The translations under genes and the position numbers were made by a program. A stretch of DNA of 64,000 nucleotides from Clostridia bacterium (GTDB lineage Bacteria; Bacillota; Clostridia; Oscillospirales; CAG-272), in contig JAFYOX010000024.1 of assembly GCA_017547755.1 (NCBI GenBank), positions 34,287 to 98,286 of the forward strand, read 5' to 3'. The notes below the pieces were generated by a model that was not told where the DNA came from, ran no database searches, and worked only from the letters and a program-made list of their open reading frames with translations. Positions 27,140 through 35,069 of the stretch are shown here, one piece after another; the first letter of the stretch is position 1; each line of letters starts with the position of its first letter.

Positions 27140-27699
27140 TCTTTCTGGAACTGATCCTCGGATTTCTGAAAGTCGGTTGCTTTGCGTTCGGCGGAGCATA
27201 CGGCGCGATCCCTTTGATCCGGGATGTCGTCCTGTCTTACGGATGGATCGACGATGAAATGCTGACCTATATGATCGCGGTCAGCGAAAGTACGCCCGGA
27301 CCGATCATGGTAAATCTTGCATCGTACATCGGAAGCAGTCAAGCCGGTTTTCCCGGTGCCGCCGCCGCAACGTTGGCAGTGGTTCTGCCGTCTTTTCTGA
27401 TCATTCTTCTGGTCACCGCCGTTCTGAAAAATCTTATTAAGAACAAATACGTGCAGGCCGCTCTGCGCGGGATGAAGCCGTGCGTCATCGGGATCATTGC
27501 CGCCACCGGTCTGGAAATGATCCTCGGAAACTGCCTTGAAACATCCCCCGTTACCGCCGTTTCTCCGCAGGCGATCCTGCTGACTGTTCTTCTCATCGCA
27601 ATCATGACCGGATACCGTTTCCTTCGAAAAAAGAAACTCCCGTCCATTCCGCTGATTCTGATCTCCGCCTGTCTGGGCGCTGTCATTTACGCATTCTGA
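27136..27699 (+). CDS. Chromate transporter-type membrane protein, second half
   Basis: 187 residues, the partner of the preceding gene. It contains FLKVGCFAFGGAYGAIPLIR, VSESTPGPIMVNLASYIGSS and GFPGAAAATLAVVLPSF, the mirrored CHR domain that inserts in opposite orientation in paired transporters. GAGGTACCGG serves as ribosome binding site inside the upstream gene. No terminator of convincing strength follows. The real substrate (chromate, sulfate-like anions or an organic anion) is unknown. Confidence 0.88.
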   Translation: MIFLELILGFLKVGCFAFGGAYGAIPLIRDVVLSYGWIDDEMLTYMIAVSESTPGPIMVNLASYIGSSQAGFPGAAAATLAVVLPSFLIILLVTAVLKNLIKNKYVQAALRGMKPCVIGIIAATGLEMILGNCLETSPVTAVSPQAILLTVLLIAIMTGYRFLRKKKLPSIPLILISACLGAVIYAF

Positions 27700-27748
27700 A
27701 AAATGTTTTCCGTTTTCGGAAACCGCTCGTCAAAATAAGGAGTATTCC

Positions 27749-28417
27749 ATGAAAATCTCAGATAATATTCTGAAGCACTATCTGAAAAACGTATATTTTA
27801 TCACAGGTACCGCCTATGCTGGCAAATCCACCACCGTCCGGATGCTGGCAGACCGCTATGACATGATCTTCTGCGGCGAAAATTACCATATGGACGTCGC
27901 CGACGTCGTGGCGGATCCCGCGATCCAGCCGGACATCTGCTACAACCGCAGTCTGACGGACTGGCGGGATTTCGTGACCCGCACTCCCGAAGAATACGAA
28001 CGCTGGATCTACAGCGTCGGAAGAGAAGCGGCGGAATTCGAAGTGGCGGAACTTATCCGGATCTCAGCTGACAGAAAAGTCATTGTTGACACCAACATTC
28101 CGCTGGACATTCTGAAGGAAATTTCCGACTATCACCATGTTGCCGTCATGCTCAGTCCCCAGTCCATGAGCGTGGAACGCTTCTTTGAACGCAGTGACCC
28201 CGACAAACAGTTCCTGCTCAATGTCATCGACAGCTGCGAAAACCGCGATGCCGTTATGGAAAACTACCGCAAGGGTCTCGCACGCATCAACAGCAGGGAA
28301 CACTATGAAGAATATGCCTCCAGCGGTTTCTTCACAGTAATCCGTGAGGACAACGGCATCGATACCAGGGAAGAAGTGTGCGATAAAATCGCAGAGCATT
28401 TCGGTTTGATCGGATAA
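27749..28417 (+). CDS. P-loop ATPase/kinase-like protein of unknown function
   Basis: 222 residues. Walker A is FITGTAYAGKSTTVRML (G25-K26-S27-T28), close to the N-terminus as in shikimate kinase and adenylate kinase-like folds. KVIVDTNIPLDIL gives a possible Walker B strand with Asp. The rest is acidic and helical; there is no lid motif I recognise. AATAAGGAGTATTCC precedes the ATG. It lies 49 bases after the transporter pair and ends at a convergent terminator, so it may belong to the GH51 transcript. It could be a small-molecule kinase or an antitoxin-like zeta-type kinase; not recognised further. Confidence 0.65.
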   Translation: MKISDNILKHYLKNVYFITGTAYAGKSTTVRMLADRYDMIFCGENYHMDVADVVADPAIQPDICYNRSLTDWRDFVTRTPEEYERWIYSVGREAAEFEVAELIRISADRKVIVDTNIPLDILKEISDYHHVAVMLSPQSMSVERFFERSDPDKQFLLNVIDSCENRDAVMENYRKGLARINSREHYEEYASSGFFTVIREDNGIDTREEVCDKIAEHFGLIG

Positions 28418-28458
28418 TTTGCATCTTCCACAGGACTCATTGAATCCCATAAACGAAA

Positions 28459-28499
28459 AAACGACTGAAATGATTTTAAAACAATCATTTCAGTCGTTT
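28459..28499. terminator. Bidirectional terminator between convergent genes
   Basis: AAACGACTGAAATGATT (28459-28475) pairs perfectly over 17 bp with 28483-28499. A-rich and T-rich flanks fit both directions. It separates the kinase-like gene from the phosphatase. Confidence 0.92.
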
Positions 28500-28503
28500 C
28501 TCT

Positions 28504-29205
28504 TTATTCCACATAAAATTCCCGGAAATCTTCGAGTCGGATACAGCCGAGGGGAAGTCCGAATCCCGCACCGCAGTCTATGGCAAGATGTCCGTTCTTA
28601 TGGAATATCCTGCCGCGGTACTCCGGATCAATCACTGCAGTCGGCGTGTGTCCGGTCACAAGAGTGATTCCTTCATAATAGCGCAGACCGTAATCCGGGC
28701 GCTCCGAAATCAGATCGGCGGTCTCCTGCTTTTCAAGCGGGATATGCCGCTTACCGAGCGGAATTCCGCCGTGTACAAGCAGAAATTTTCTGCCGCTCAC
28801 CTCGATCACTTCATACGGAACAAATTCCTCAAAATAATCAATCAGTGCCTCACGGTCATCCGGAGAAAGTTTTTTGAAACTTTCGATCGTTGCCTGACCG
28901 CCGTCAAGCTGCCATGCCGCAAGCATCCGGAGGACGCTGTCATCCGCAAGAGCCGTATGGGTATCTTCTTCAATCTTCACACAAAGCTTCTTCAGCAGGA
29001 TCGATGCTATCATATCATGATTCCCGAGAATCGGATAAACATTTGAACGCATACTCATATCAAGAAGCAGTTCTGCAGACTGTGGTCCGCGGTCAACAAC
29101 ATCTCCGAGGATATATAATTCATCCTCATCGGAAAACGAGATAGTATCCAGCATTTTCTTATACTTTTCATAGTATCCATGCAGGTCAGACATTACATAA
29201 GTCAT
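28504..29205 (-). CDS. Metallophosphoesterase, PP1/PrpE-like protein phosphatase
   Basis: 233 residues with the complete phosphoprotein-phosphatase motif set: SDLHG (residues 6-10), GDVVDRG, GNHD, LVHGG and VTGHTPT. These bind two metal ions and catalyse phosphomonoester hydrolysis. Length and motifs fit bacterial PPP-type Ser/Thr or Ap4A phosphatases. GAGGGATCT precedes the ATG and a near-consensus promoter lies 65 bases upstream. It is monocistronic and unrelated to the surrounding glycan genes. The physiological substrate is unknown. Confidence 0.85.
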   Translation of the reverse strand: MTYVMSDLHGYYEKYKKMLDTISFSDEDELYILGDVVDRGPQSAELLLDMSMRSNVYPILGNHDMIASILLKKLCVKIEEDTHTALADDSVLRMLAAWQLDGGQATIESFKKLSPDDREALIDYFEEFVPYEVIEVSGRKFLLVHGGIPLGKRHIPLEKQETADLISERPDYGLRYYEGITLVTGHTPTAVIDPEYRGRIFHKNGHLAIDCGAGFGLPLGCIRLEDFREFYVE

Positions 29206-29269
29206 AGATCCCTCATTCTGTCATCCAACAGGTACAAAAAATTCTCAGGCTTTTCTTGTATGGAAGCGT

Positions 29270-29298
29270 ATTTTACCATAGATTCTCATAATAGTCAA
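29270..29298 (-). promoter_or_regulatory. sigma-A promoter of the phosphatase gene
   Basis: Minus strand: TTGACT (29293-29298), 17-base spacer, TAAAAT (29270-29275), 65 bases upstream of the ATG. Confidence 0.75.
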
Positions 29299-29360
29299 TA
29301 GATTTGTCCGTAAATTTTCTGAATATTTTATTTTCTGAAAAGAGAAGAAGCCACGTTTTA

Positions 29361-29389
29361 TTGACTTCCCGTGCTTCCTTCTGTATAAT
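29361..29389 (+). promoter_or_regulatory. sigma-A promoter of the beta-helix/PDZ-msrA unit
   Basis: TTGACT (29361-29366), 17-base spacer, TATAAT (29384-29389), 40 bases upstream of the ATG at 29429, which follows AGGAGGTCTGACT. Confidence 0.85.
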
Positions 29390-29428
29390 ACATATAAACT
29401 ATACGAAATACATCCAGGAGGTCTGACT

Positions 29429-31579
29429 ATGATCCCGAATCCAATCACAGACAATTTCACAGTCATACGTATTCCGGCGGGAATTCACCGTCTCCCCGAA
29501 CCTGTCCGTGTCAGCGGCAGAAATATCCGTATTCTCGGCGAGGACGGCGCAGTCCTTCGCGGTACCCGGCGGATCCCGACGGATAGCTGGCAGTATGAAG
29601 GCGAAAACATTTATTCCGCTCCCTGTCCGGACCCGGCGGACGGACTGCTGATCAGCGGACAGCCGTATATCATGGCAAGATATCCCAAATTCACCGATCC
29701 GGATGAAGTTTTCGGCGGATATGCCGCAGACTGCACGGATCCTTCAAAAACTGCAGACTGGGCAGACCCCACAGGCGGCTATATTCACGCCATGCACCGG
29801 CATCTCTGGGGCGGATACAGTTATGCCATTGACGGTAAAAATCCCGACGGCACCCTTCGTCTGTCCGGCGGCTGGCAGAACAACCGTCAGATGGGGATGC
29901 ACGAATCCTACCGCTTCGCCGAAAATATCCACGAAGAAATGACAGAACCAGGAGAATGGTACTACGATGTCCGTGAAAAACGGATCCGGCTCCGTTTGCG
30001 GGAAGGCGACTGCCTGACGGATGCGGAAGCGGTGGTGAATGCTTCCTTTTTCCTGCTCGAAAACTGCGAATCCGTGACTTTGGAAAATCTGACGCTGGAA
30101 TACAGCCGCCGTACATTCATGGAAACTAAAGAACCTCTGCTCCGCAGTGACTGGACGATTTACCGCGGCGGCGCAGTAGTTCTCCGGAACTGCAGAGACT
30201 GTACCCTCAACCGTATGACTCTGCGGAATGTCGGAAGCAACGGTGTGTTCGTTGACGGCAAGAACCGGAATATCACCGTTTCGCGCAGTCTTTTCTCGCA
30301 TATCGGGGCAACAGCCGTCTGCTTTGTCGGACATCCGGAAGCTGTACGCAGTCCTCTGTTCGAGTACAACGAAACGCTGCCTCTTGCGGAAATTGACAAA
30401 ACGCCGGGACCGCAGGCAGACTGCTATCCCGCCGAATGTACCGTGGACAACTGCCTGATCGAATACGTGGGAACCACGGAAAAGCAGGCGACCGGCATCC
30501 AGATCTCCATGGCATACAGCATCACCCTGCGTGACACCACCATCTGCCACACCTCCCGTGCCGGCATCAATATCTCCGAAGGAACCTTCGGCGGACATCG
30601 GATCGAGGGCTGTGACGTCTTCGATACCGTCCGGGAAACCGGCGACCACGGCAGTTTGAATTCCTGGGGCAGAGACCGTTTCTGGCACGTCCCTGATCTA
30701 GCGGACACCGATGCCGGATCATTGGCTTCGCTCGATATGCTTGCTCCCAATGTAATTACCCGCAGCCGTTTCCGCTGTGACCACGGCTGGGACATTGACC
30801 TGGACGACGGTTCTTCCAACTATATCATTACCGAAAATCTCTGTCTTCACGGCGGTCTGAAACTCCGTGAAGGCTTCCGTCGGACGGTAAAGCATAACAT
30901 CATCGTAAACAATTCCGTACATTGCCACGTATGGTATCCGTTCAGTGAAGACATCGTAGAGGAAAATATTGTATTTGACTCCTATCTGCCGATCAGTATG
31001 CCGGAAAAATGGGGAACTTCCTTTGGAAAGAACATTCTCCATTCCGCAGATATTTCCGGAATCCTTCCGGCGGCGTCTCTGAACAAAATTTACCCGAACG
31101 ATCGGGATTCCATCTCCCTGAACGCAGGATTTACCGATCCTTCCACAGGAAACTATATTCCCACGCATCCGCTGCTGTCGGCGTTTGCCGGTTTTCCGAC
31201 GGAATTCGGTGTCCGCTATGAACCTCTGCGCCGGATAGCCGATACACCGGTTCTGCCCTCATACTGTTCCGACAGCGCGGCCTCCGAAACCGACAGCAGT
31301 ATCTGTCTGGACGGCATGACCGGCAAAAACATCGAAACAGACGGGGAAATGTCCGTCTACGGAACAGCGGAACACAACGGCGTTCTGGTTCTCACGGTAG
31401 AAGAAAACTCTCCGGCAGACAAAATCGGTCTTCAGCCGGACGATGTCATCACGGAAATCCGTGGGAAAACCATCCGGAACACCGACGCACTGCGGGATAT
31501 TCCGGCACCCTTTTCCGGAGAAGTCACCATTCTGCGGAAACAGCAGAAGCTGATTCTGAAAGAAACGTCCGTAAAATAA
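29429..31579 (+). CDS. Parallel beta-helix glycosidase-like protein with C-terminal PDZ domain (GH120/GH141-like)
   Basis: 716 residues without signal peptide. The main body (about 15-540) is a right-handed beta-helix with an inserted beta-sandwich; helix turns include VTLENLTLEYSRR, CTLNRMTLRNVG and ITVSRSLFSHIG. The segment ETGDHGSLNSWGRDRFW resembles the conserved acidic region of GH120/GH141-type enzymes (beta-xylosidases, alpha-L-fucosidases). Residues about 635-715 form a PDZ domain: VLTVEENSPADKIGLQPDDV followed by ITEIRGKTIRNTDAL. PDZ domains usually bind C-terminal peptides of partners, so this may dock the enzyme to another protein or to itself. Co-transcribed with msrA 28 bases downstream. 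Confidence 0.8.
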   Translation: MIPNPITDNFTVIRIPAGIHRLPEPVRVSGRNIRILGEDGAVLRGTRRIPTDSWQYEGENIYSAPCPDPADGLLISGQPYIMARYPKFTDPDEVFGGYAADCTDPSKTADWADPTGGYIHAMHRHLWGGYSYAIDGKNPDGTLRLSGGWQNNRQMGMHESYRFAENIHEEMTEPGEWYYDVREKRIRLRLREGDCLTDAEAVVNASFFLLENCESVTLENLTLEYSRRTFMETKEPLLRSDWTIYRGGAVVLRNCRDCTLNRMTLRNVGSNGVFVDGKNRNITVSRSLFSHIGATAVCFVGHPEAVRSPLFEYNETLPLAEIDKTPGPQADCYPAECTVDNCLIEYVGTTEKQATGIQISMAYSITLRDTTICHTSRAGINISEGTFGGHRIEGCDVFDTVRETGDHGSLNSWGRDRFWHVPDLADTDAGSLASLDMLAPNVITRSRFRCDHGWDIDLDDGSSNYIITENLCLHGGLKLREGFRRTVKHNIIVNNSVHCHVWYPFSEDIVEENIVFDSYLPISMPEKWGTSFGKNILHSADISGILPAASLNKIYPNDRDSISLNAGFTDPSTGNYIPTHPLLSAFAGFPTEFGVRYEPLRRIADTPVLPSYCSDSAASETDSSICLDGMTGKNIETDGEMSVYGTAEHNGVLVLTVEENSPADKIGLQPDDVITEIRGKTIRNTDALRDIPAPFSGEVTILRKQQKLILKETSVK

Positions 31580-31607
31580 CACTTTGATCAATCAGGAGAT
31601 ACACAGA

Positions 31608-32195
31608 ATGGAATACATCAATGAAACAGAAAACGTGATCTACTTTGCCGGCGGATGCTTCTGGGGAATCGAACATCTTATGCAGTCGATCCCCGGTGTC
31701 ATCGATGCCCGGAGCGGATATGCCAACGGTACCGGCAAAGAAGATGCGGACTACAAAACCGTATGTACCGGAACAACCGGGTTCCGTGAAACGGTGAGGG
31801 TAGAGTATGATCCCGAAAAAGTATGCCCCGAAAACCTTCTTCTGGCATATTTCTATGTTGTCGATCCGACAGTACAGAACCGTCAGGGTGAGGACATCGG
31901 CACCCAGTACCAGGCAGGCATCTACTACACAAACGACCGTATCCGTGAAACCGTGGAACGGATCGCAGAAATTGAAAAAAACAACTCTGATCCGTTTTAT
32001 ATAGAAATCTCTCCTCTCCGGAATTTCTATGATGCAGAGGAATACCATCAGAACTATCTGGAAAAGAATCCGGGCGGATACTGCCATATTCCGCGGAAAG
32101 CAATGAAGCTGTTCGCAGATTTACGGATCGATCCGCAGGATTACTGCAAACCCGCCGCAGACATTGTCCGCGAAAAGATTCCGTCCGAACAGTAA
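31608..32195 (+). CDS. msrA: Peptide methionine sulfoxide reductase MsrA
   Basis: 195 residues from ATG 31608 behind AGGAG; an in-frame ATG at 31584 is less well placed. Catalytic Cys17 lies in YFAGGCFWGIEH. Further family motifs are GEDIGTQYQAGIYY and AEEYHQNYLEKNPGGYC, the last Cys being a likely resolving residue. The enzyme reduces methionine-S-sulfoxide in oxidised proteins with thioredoxin. It has no MsrB fusion. It follows the beta-helix/PDZ gene and ends at a terminator; the pairing looks like positional convenience. Confidence 0.95.
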   Translation: MEYINETENVIYFAGGCFWGIEHLMQSIPGVIDARSGYANGTGKEDADYKTVCTGTTGFRETVRVEYDPEKVCPENLLLAYFYVVDPTVQNRQGEDIGTQYQAGIYYTNDRIRETVERIAEIEKNNSDPFYIEISPLRNFYDAEEYHQNYLEKNPGGYCHIPRKAMKLFADLRIDPQDYCKPAADIVREKIPSEQ

Positions 32196-32230
32196 AACAA
32201 TGCAGGAAAATCCTGTGCACCCGAACAAAA

Positions 32231-32264
32231 AACCTCATCACACCGTCTGGTCTGTGATGAGGTT
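32231..32264. terminator. Bidirectional terminator between msrA and the nucleotidase
   Basis: AACCTCATCACA (32231-32242) pairs perfectly with TGTGATGAGGTT (32253-32264), with A-run before and T-run after. Confidence 0.9.
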
Positions 32265-32270
32265 TTATCT

Positions 32271-32837
32271 CTATCTGTTTTCCATTGCCAGAATCTGCCC
32301 GATCACATCTTTCCAGTCAGCCGCACGGGGATACACGGTTTCTTCCTCACGGTTGGCCTTGCTGGTGAAAAGAATCGCAGACGCACCTTCCTTTACGGCG
32401 GCATCGCAGTTCGCCGGAAGATCATCGATCAGAACATCGATCCGTTCTTCCCGACAGGCACTGCCTTTATCGAGGGTACAGATCAGTTTGTCATAAACGA
32501 TCCCGCCTTTTTCCAGTTCTTCCGTTGTGGTTTTGTACGGGTCCGTATAAAATGCCGTCGAGCGTCCGGTAATGATCACGATCCGATGCCCCATTTTCTT
32601 CAGTTCCGCCACACCCCATGCCGCATCGGACTTGAATGGCGTATCCGGAACCACTCTGTCATAATATGCCCGGTAAAAATCCAGTCCCCGGCTTTTCCAT
32701 TCCGGCGGCAGATTGCCGTACGAAATGTTTCTTCTGCGCACTTCTTCCGTATCTACGCCGAAATATTCCGCAACAAACGGCTGGAAATATTCAAAGGAGT
32801 CCGCCAGAGTATCGTCGATATCAATTGCAATGTTCAT
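32271..32837 (-). CDS. 5'(3')-deoxyribonucleotidase-like HAD phosphatase
   Basis: 188 residues of the HAD superfamily, close to NT5C (PF06941). Motif I is IAIDIDDTLADS (nucleophile Asp7 with Asp9), motif II IIITGRST, and motif IV DVLIDDLPANC. Such enzymes dephosphorylate deoxynucleoside monophosphates or act on other small phosphates. AAGGCGGAAC precedes the ATG, 37 bases after a clear minus-strand promoter. Monocistronic. The exact nucleotide specificity is not visible. Confidence 0.82.
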   Translation of the reverse strand: MNIAIDIDDTLADSFEYFQPFVAEYFGVDTEEVRRRNISYGNLPPEWKSRGLDFYRAYYDRVVPDTPFKSDAAWGVAELKKMGHRIVIITGRSTAFYTDPYKTTTEELEKGGIVYDKLICTLDKGSACREERIDVLIDDLPANCDAAVKEGASAILFTSKANREEETVYPRAADWKDVIGQILAMENR

Positions 32838-32873
32838 GCTGCTGTTCCGCCTTTTCGTTCAAATCTGTTATGG

Positions 32874-32902
32874 ATTATATCACATTCCCGGCAGATATGC
32901 AA
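32874..32902 (-). promoter_or_regulatory. sigma-A promoter of the nucleotidase gene
   Basis: Minus strand: TTGCAT (32897-32902), 17-base spacer, TATAAT (32874-32879). Confidence 0.82.
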
Positions 32903-32931
32903 TCTGTATTGTGAAGTTTTCAGCAAAACAG

Positions 32932-32960
32932 TTGACATCACGATTCCTATCCTGTATACT
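32932..32960 (+). promoter_or_regulatory. sigma-A promoter of the MDR/Gfo/six-hairpin operon
   Basis: TTGACA (32932-32937), 17-base spacer, TATACT (32955-32960), 64 bases upstream of the ATG at 33024. The -35 boxes of the two divergent promoters are about 30 bases apart. Confidence 0.85.
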
Positions 32961-33023
32961 GTGTACAACAAACCAAAGCGAATTCCGGACACAAATCCGG
33001 CAGGGAAGCAAAGGAGAAATATC

Positions 33024-34049
33024 ATGCTGAACACCTACATCACTTTTACGGCTCCCGGAAAAGCGGAATTGTTCGAAAAAGCAATCGATCCGCCGGGCCC
33101 GGGAAAGGTACTCGTCAAAACCTGTTATTCCACCATCAGCAGCGGTACGGAAAGAGCAAATCTGACCGGCAACCCCAACATCAGCATTGATCCGAAATCG
33201 GCAGGAGCTCCGGCTGTTTTTCCACGAACCGTAGGCTACAGTTCTTCCGGGATCGTCTGCGCGGTCGGCGAAAATGTCCGTTCCGTCAGAGAAGGAGACC
33301 TGGTCGCCGTTTCGTGGGGGATCCACAGCCGTTACCAGACAGTATCCGAAGCGAATGTCCATCTTCTCGAAAAAGGGAATACTCTCCGCGACGGTGCCCT
33401 CGGTCTGATCGGCACATTTCCTCTGGCGGCGATCCGGAAATGCCGTCTGGAGATCGGAGAATCCGCCATCGTAATGGGACTCGGCGTTCTCGGACTCCTG
33501 GCCGTCCAGCTTCTCCGTGCCGCCGGTGCGTATCCTGTCATCGCCGTGGATCCTGTACCGGAAAAGCGTGAAAAAGCACATCTTCTGGGTGCGGATTTCA
33601 CCGCCGATCCCTTTGCCCCGGACTTTACCGAACAGATCCGCGCGATCGTCCCAAACGGTGTCCGGGTTGCCGTTGAAGTTACCGGAAACGGCAAGGCGCT
33701 CGATCAGGTGCTCGACTGCATGGCACGGTTCGGACGCGTCGCGCTTCTCGGATGTACCCGCAGCTCCGATTTTACCATCGATTATTACCGGAAAGTACAC
33801 GGTCCCGGCATCTCTCTGATCGGCGCTCATACCAACGCCAGACCACAGGAAGAATCTTCACCGGGAATGTGGACCACACGTGATGATCTCCGTACGCTTC
33901 TTCAGCTTGCGGCAAACGGCAGGATCGTGCTCGAATCCATGGTGGAAGAAACGCATTCGCCCATGGAAGCCCCGGAAGTATTCGGCAAACTTGCCGCAGA
34001 AAAACATTTCCCCATCGTACAGTTCGACTGGACATTGCTGGAGGACTAA
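33024..34049 (+). CDS. Medium-chain dehydrogenase without canonical zinc ligands
   Basis: 341 residues from ATG 33024, preceded by AAGGAGAAATATC; longer in-frame readings cross the promoter. It has the GroES-like fold (CYSTISSGTERANLTGNP, YSSSGIVCAVG) and a Rossmann domain with AIVMGLGVLGLLAVQLL. The catalytic GHE motif is replaced by VGYSSSG and the structural four-Cys lobe is absent, as in BchC-like and bi-domain oxidoreductase MDRs. The next gene is a Gfo/Idh/MocA oxidoreductase, the same partner that is fused to such MDRs in bi-domain proteins. It probably works on a sugar derivative. Substrate unknown. Confidence 0.82.
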   Translation: MLNTYITFTAPGKAELFEKAIDPPGPGKVLVKTCYSTISSGTERANLTGNPNISIDPKSAGAPAVFPRTVGYSSSGIVCAVGENVRSVREGDLVAVSWGIHSRYQTVSEANVHLLEKGNTLRDGALGLIGTFPLAAIRKCRLEIGESAIVMGLGVLGLLAVQLLRAAGAYPVIAVDPVPEKREKAHLLGADFTADPFAPDFTEQIRAIVPNGVRVAVEVTGNGKALDQVLDCMARFGRVALLGCTRSSDFTIDYYRKVHGPGISLIGAHTNARPQEESSPGMWTTRDDLRTLLQLAANGRIVLESMVEETHSPMEAPEVFGKLAAEKHFPIVQFDWTLLED

Positions 34050-34053
34050 TACA

Positions 34054-35058
34054 ATGACAAAGAAAATCAAAATCGCGCAGGTCGGCACCAACAGCATGAC
34101 CCATGCCAGCCAGACCTTTACAAGCATCCGCAAACAGAACGATCTCTTTGATCTGATCGGTATTGCGGAACCCATTGACGAATGGAAACATAATCTGAAC
34201 GCCCCTTTATACCGGGATACACCGCAGTATACCGTGGATGAACTTCTGCAGATGGACGACCTTGACGCGGTCGCTGTTGAAACCAATGAAGAATTCATGA
34301 CGAAATACGCCCAGCTCTTCGCAGATAAGGGCATCGCCGTCCATATGGACAAGCCCGGTTCTCCCGATCATGCGGCTTTTGCAAAACTCGCACGGACACT
34401 GCAGGAGAAAAATCTTCCGTTCCATCTGGGATATATGTACCGGTTCAATCCGCTGATCCTGCGGGCATACGAAAAAATCGCCGCCGGAGAACTCGGAGAA
34501 ATCCTTTCCGTGGAAGCACAGATGAACTGCCTCCACAATGATCACAACCGCGCATGGCTCGGCAGACATCCCGGCGGAATGATGTATTATCTCGGCTGTC
34601 ATCTGGTCGATCTGGTGTACCGTCTGCAGGGAATGCCGGACAAAGTCATGCCCATGAACATGGCAACCGGAATCGGTGGGATCTCCTCGGAAGACTACGG
34701 ATTTGTGGTTCTGCAGTACCGCAGAGGAATCTCGTTCGTAAAAACCTCCGCCGCGGAAGTCAACGGATTCGCCAGACGTCAGCTGGTGATCACCGGAACA
34801 AAGGGTACCGTGGAAATCAAGCCGCTCGAAATGTTCAGCGGAGAAGGGCAGAAAACCTACGCCAGATATACCACCGCTGCCATGGCGACCTCCTGGGCGG
34901 ACTGCTCCGAAGCATGGGAAACCGAAGAATACGACCGGTATGATGCCATGATGCGGAATTTTGCCGCTCTGGTACGCGGAGAATACGCAAATCCCTACGA
35001 TTATGATTATGAAATCGCGCTTCACGGCCTGCTGATGATGTGCTGCGGCGCAGAATGA
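34054..35058 (+). CDS. Gfo/Idh/MocA-family oxidoreductase
   Basis: 334 residues from ATG 34054, 4 bases after the MDR stop, with CTGGAGGAC as ribosome binding site inside that gene. The N-terminal dinucleotide fold begins IKIAQVGTNSMTHAS. VHMDKPGSPDHAAF is the family's EKP-type motif, here DKP, with the catalytic Lys. GYMYRFNPLILRA and LGCHLVDLVYRL fit the C-terminal substrate domain, where His is the usual proton relay. Members oxidise or reduce sugars and inositols, sometimes creating 3-keto-glycosides. Coupled genes on both sides indicate one pathway. Confidence 0.88.
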   Translation: MTKKIKIAQVGTNSMTHASQTFTSIRKQNDLFDLIGIAEPIDEWKHNLNAPLYRDTPQYTVDELLQMDDLDAVAVETNEEFMTKYAQLFADKGIAVHMDKPGSPDHAAFAKLARTLQEKNLPFHLGYMYRFNPLILRAYEKIAAGELGEILSVEAQMNCLHNDHNRAWLGRHPGGMMYYLGCHLVDLVYRLQGMPDKVMPMNMATGIGGISSEDYGFVVLQYRRGISFVKTSAAEVNGFARRQLVITGTKGTVEIKPLEMFSGEGQKTYARYTTAAMATSWADCSEAWETEEYDRYDAMMRNFAALVRGEYANPYDYDYEIALHGLLMMCCGAE

Positions 35059-35069
35059 GGAAACCAGTC

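Noticed and set aside
27705-27725. Small inverted repeat GTTTTCC/GGAAAC after the transporter pair as a terminator
   Set aside because: The stem is short with a bulge and there is no T-run, so read-through into the kinase-like gene is more likely.
28419-28667. 82-codon plus-strand open frame after the kinase-like gene
   Set aside because: It runs through the bidirectional terminator and into the antisense of the phosphatase; no ribosome binding site.
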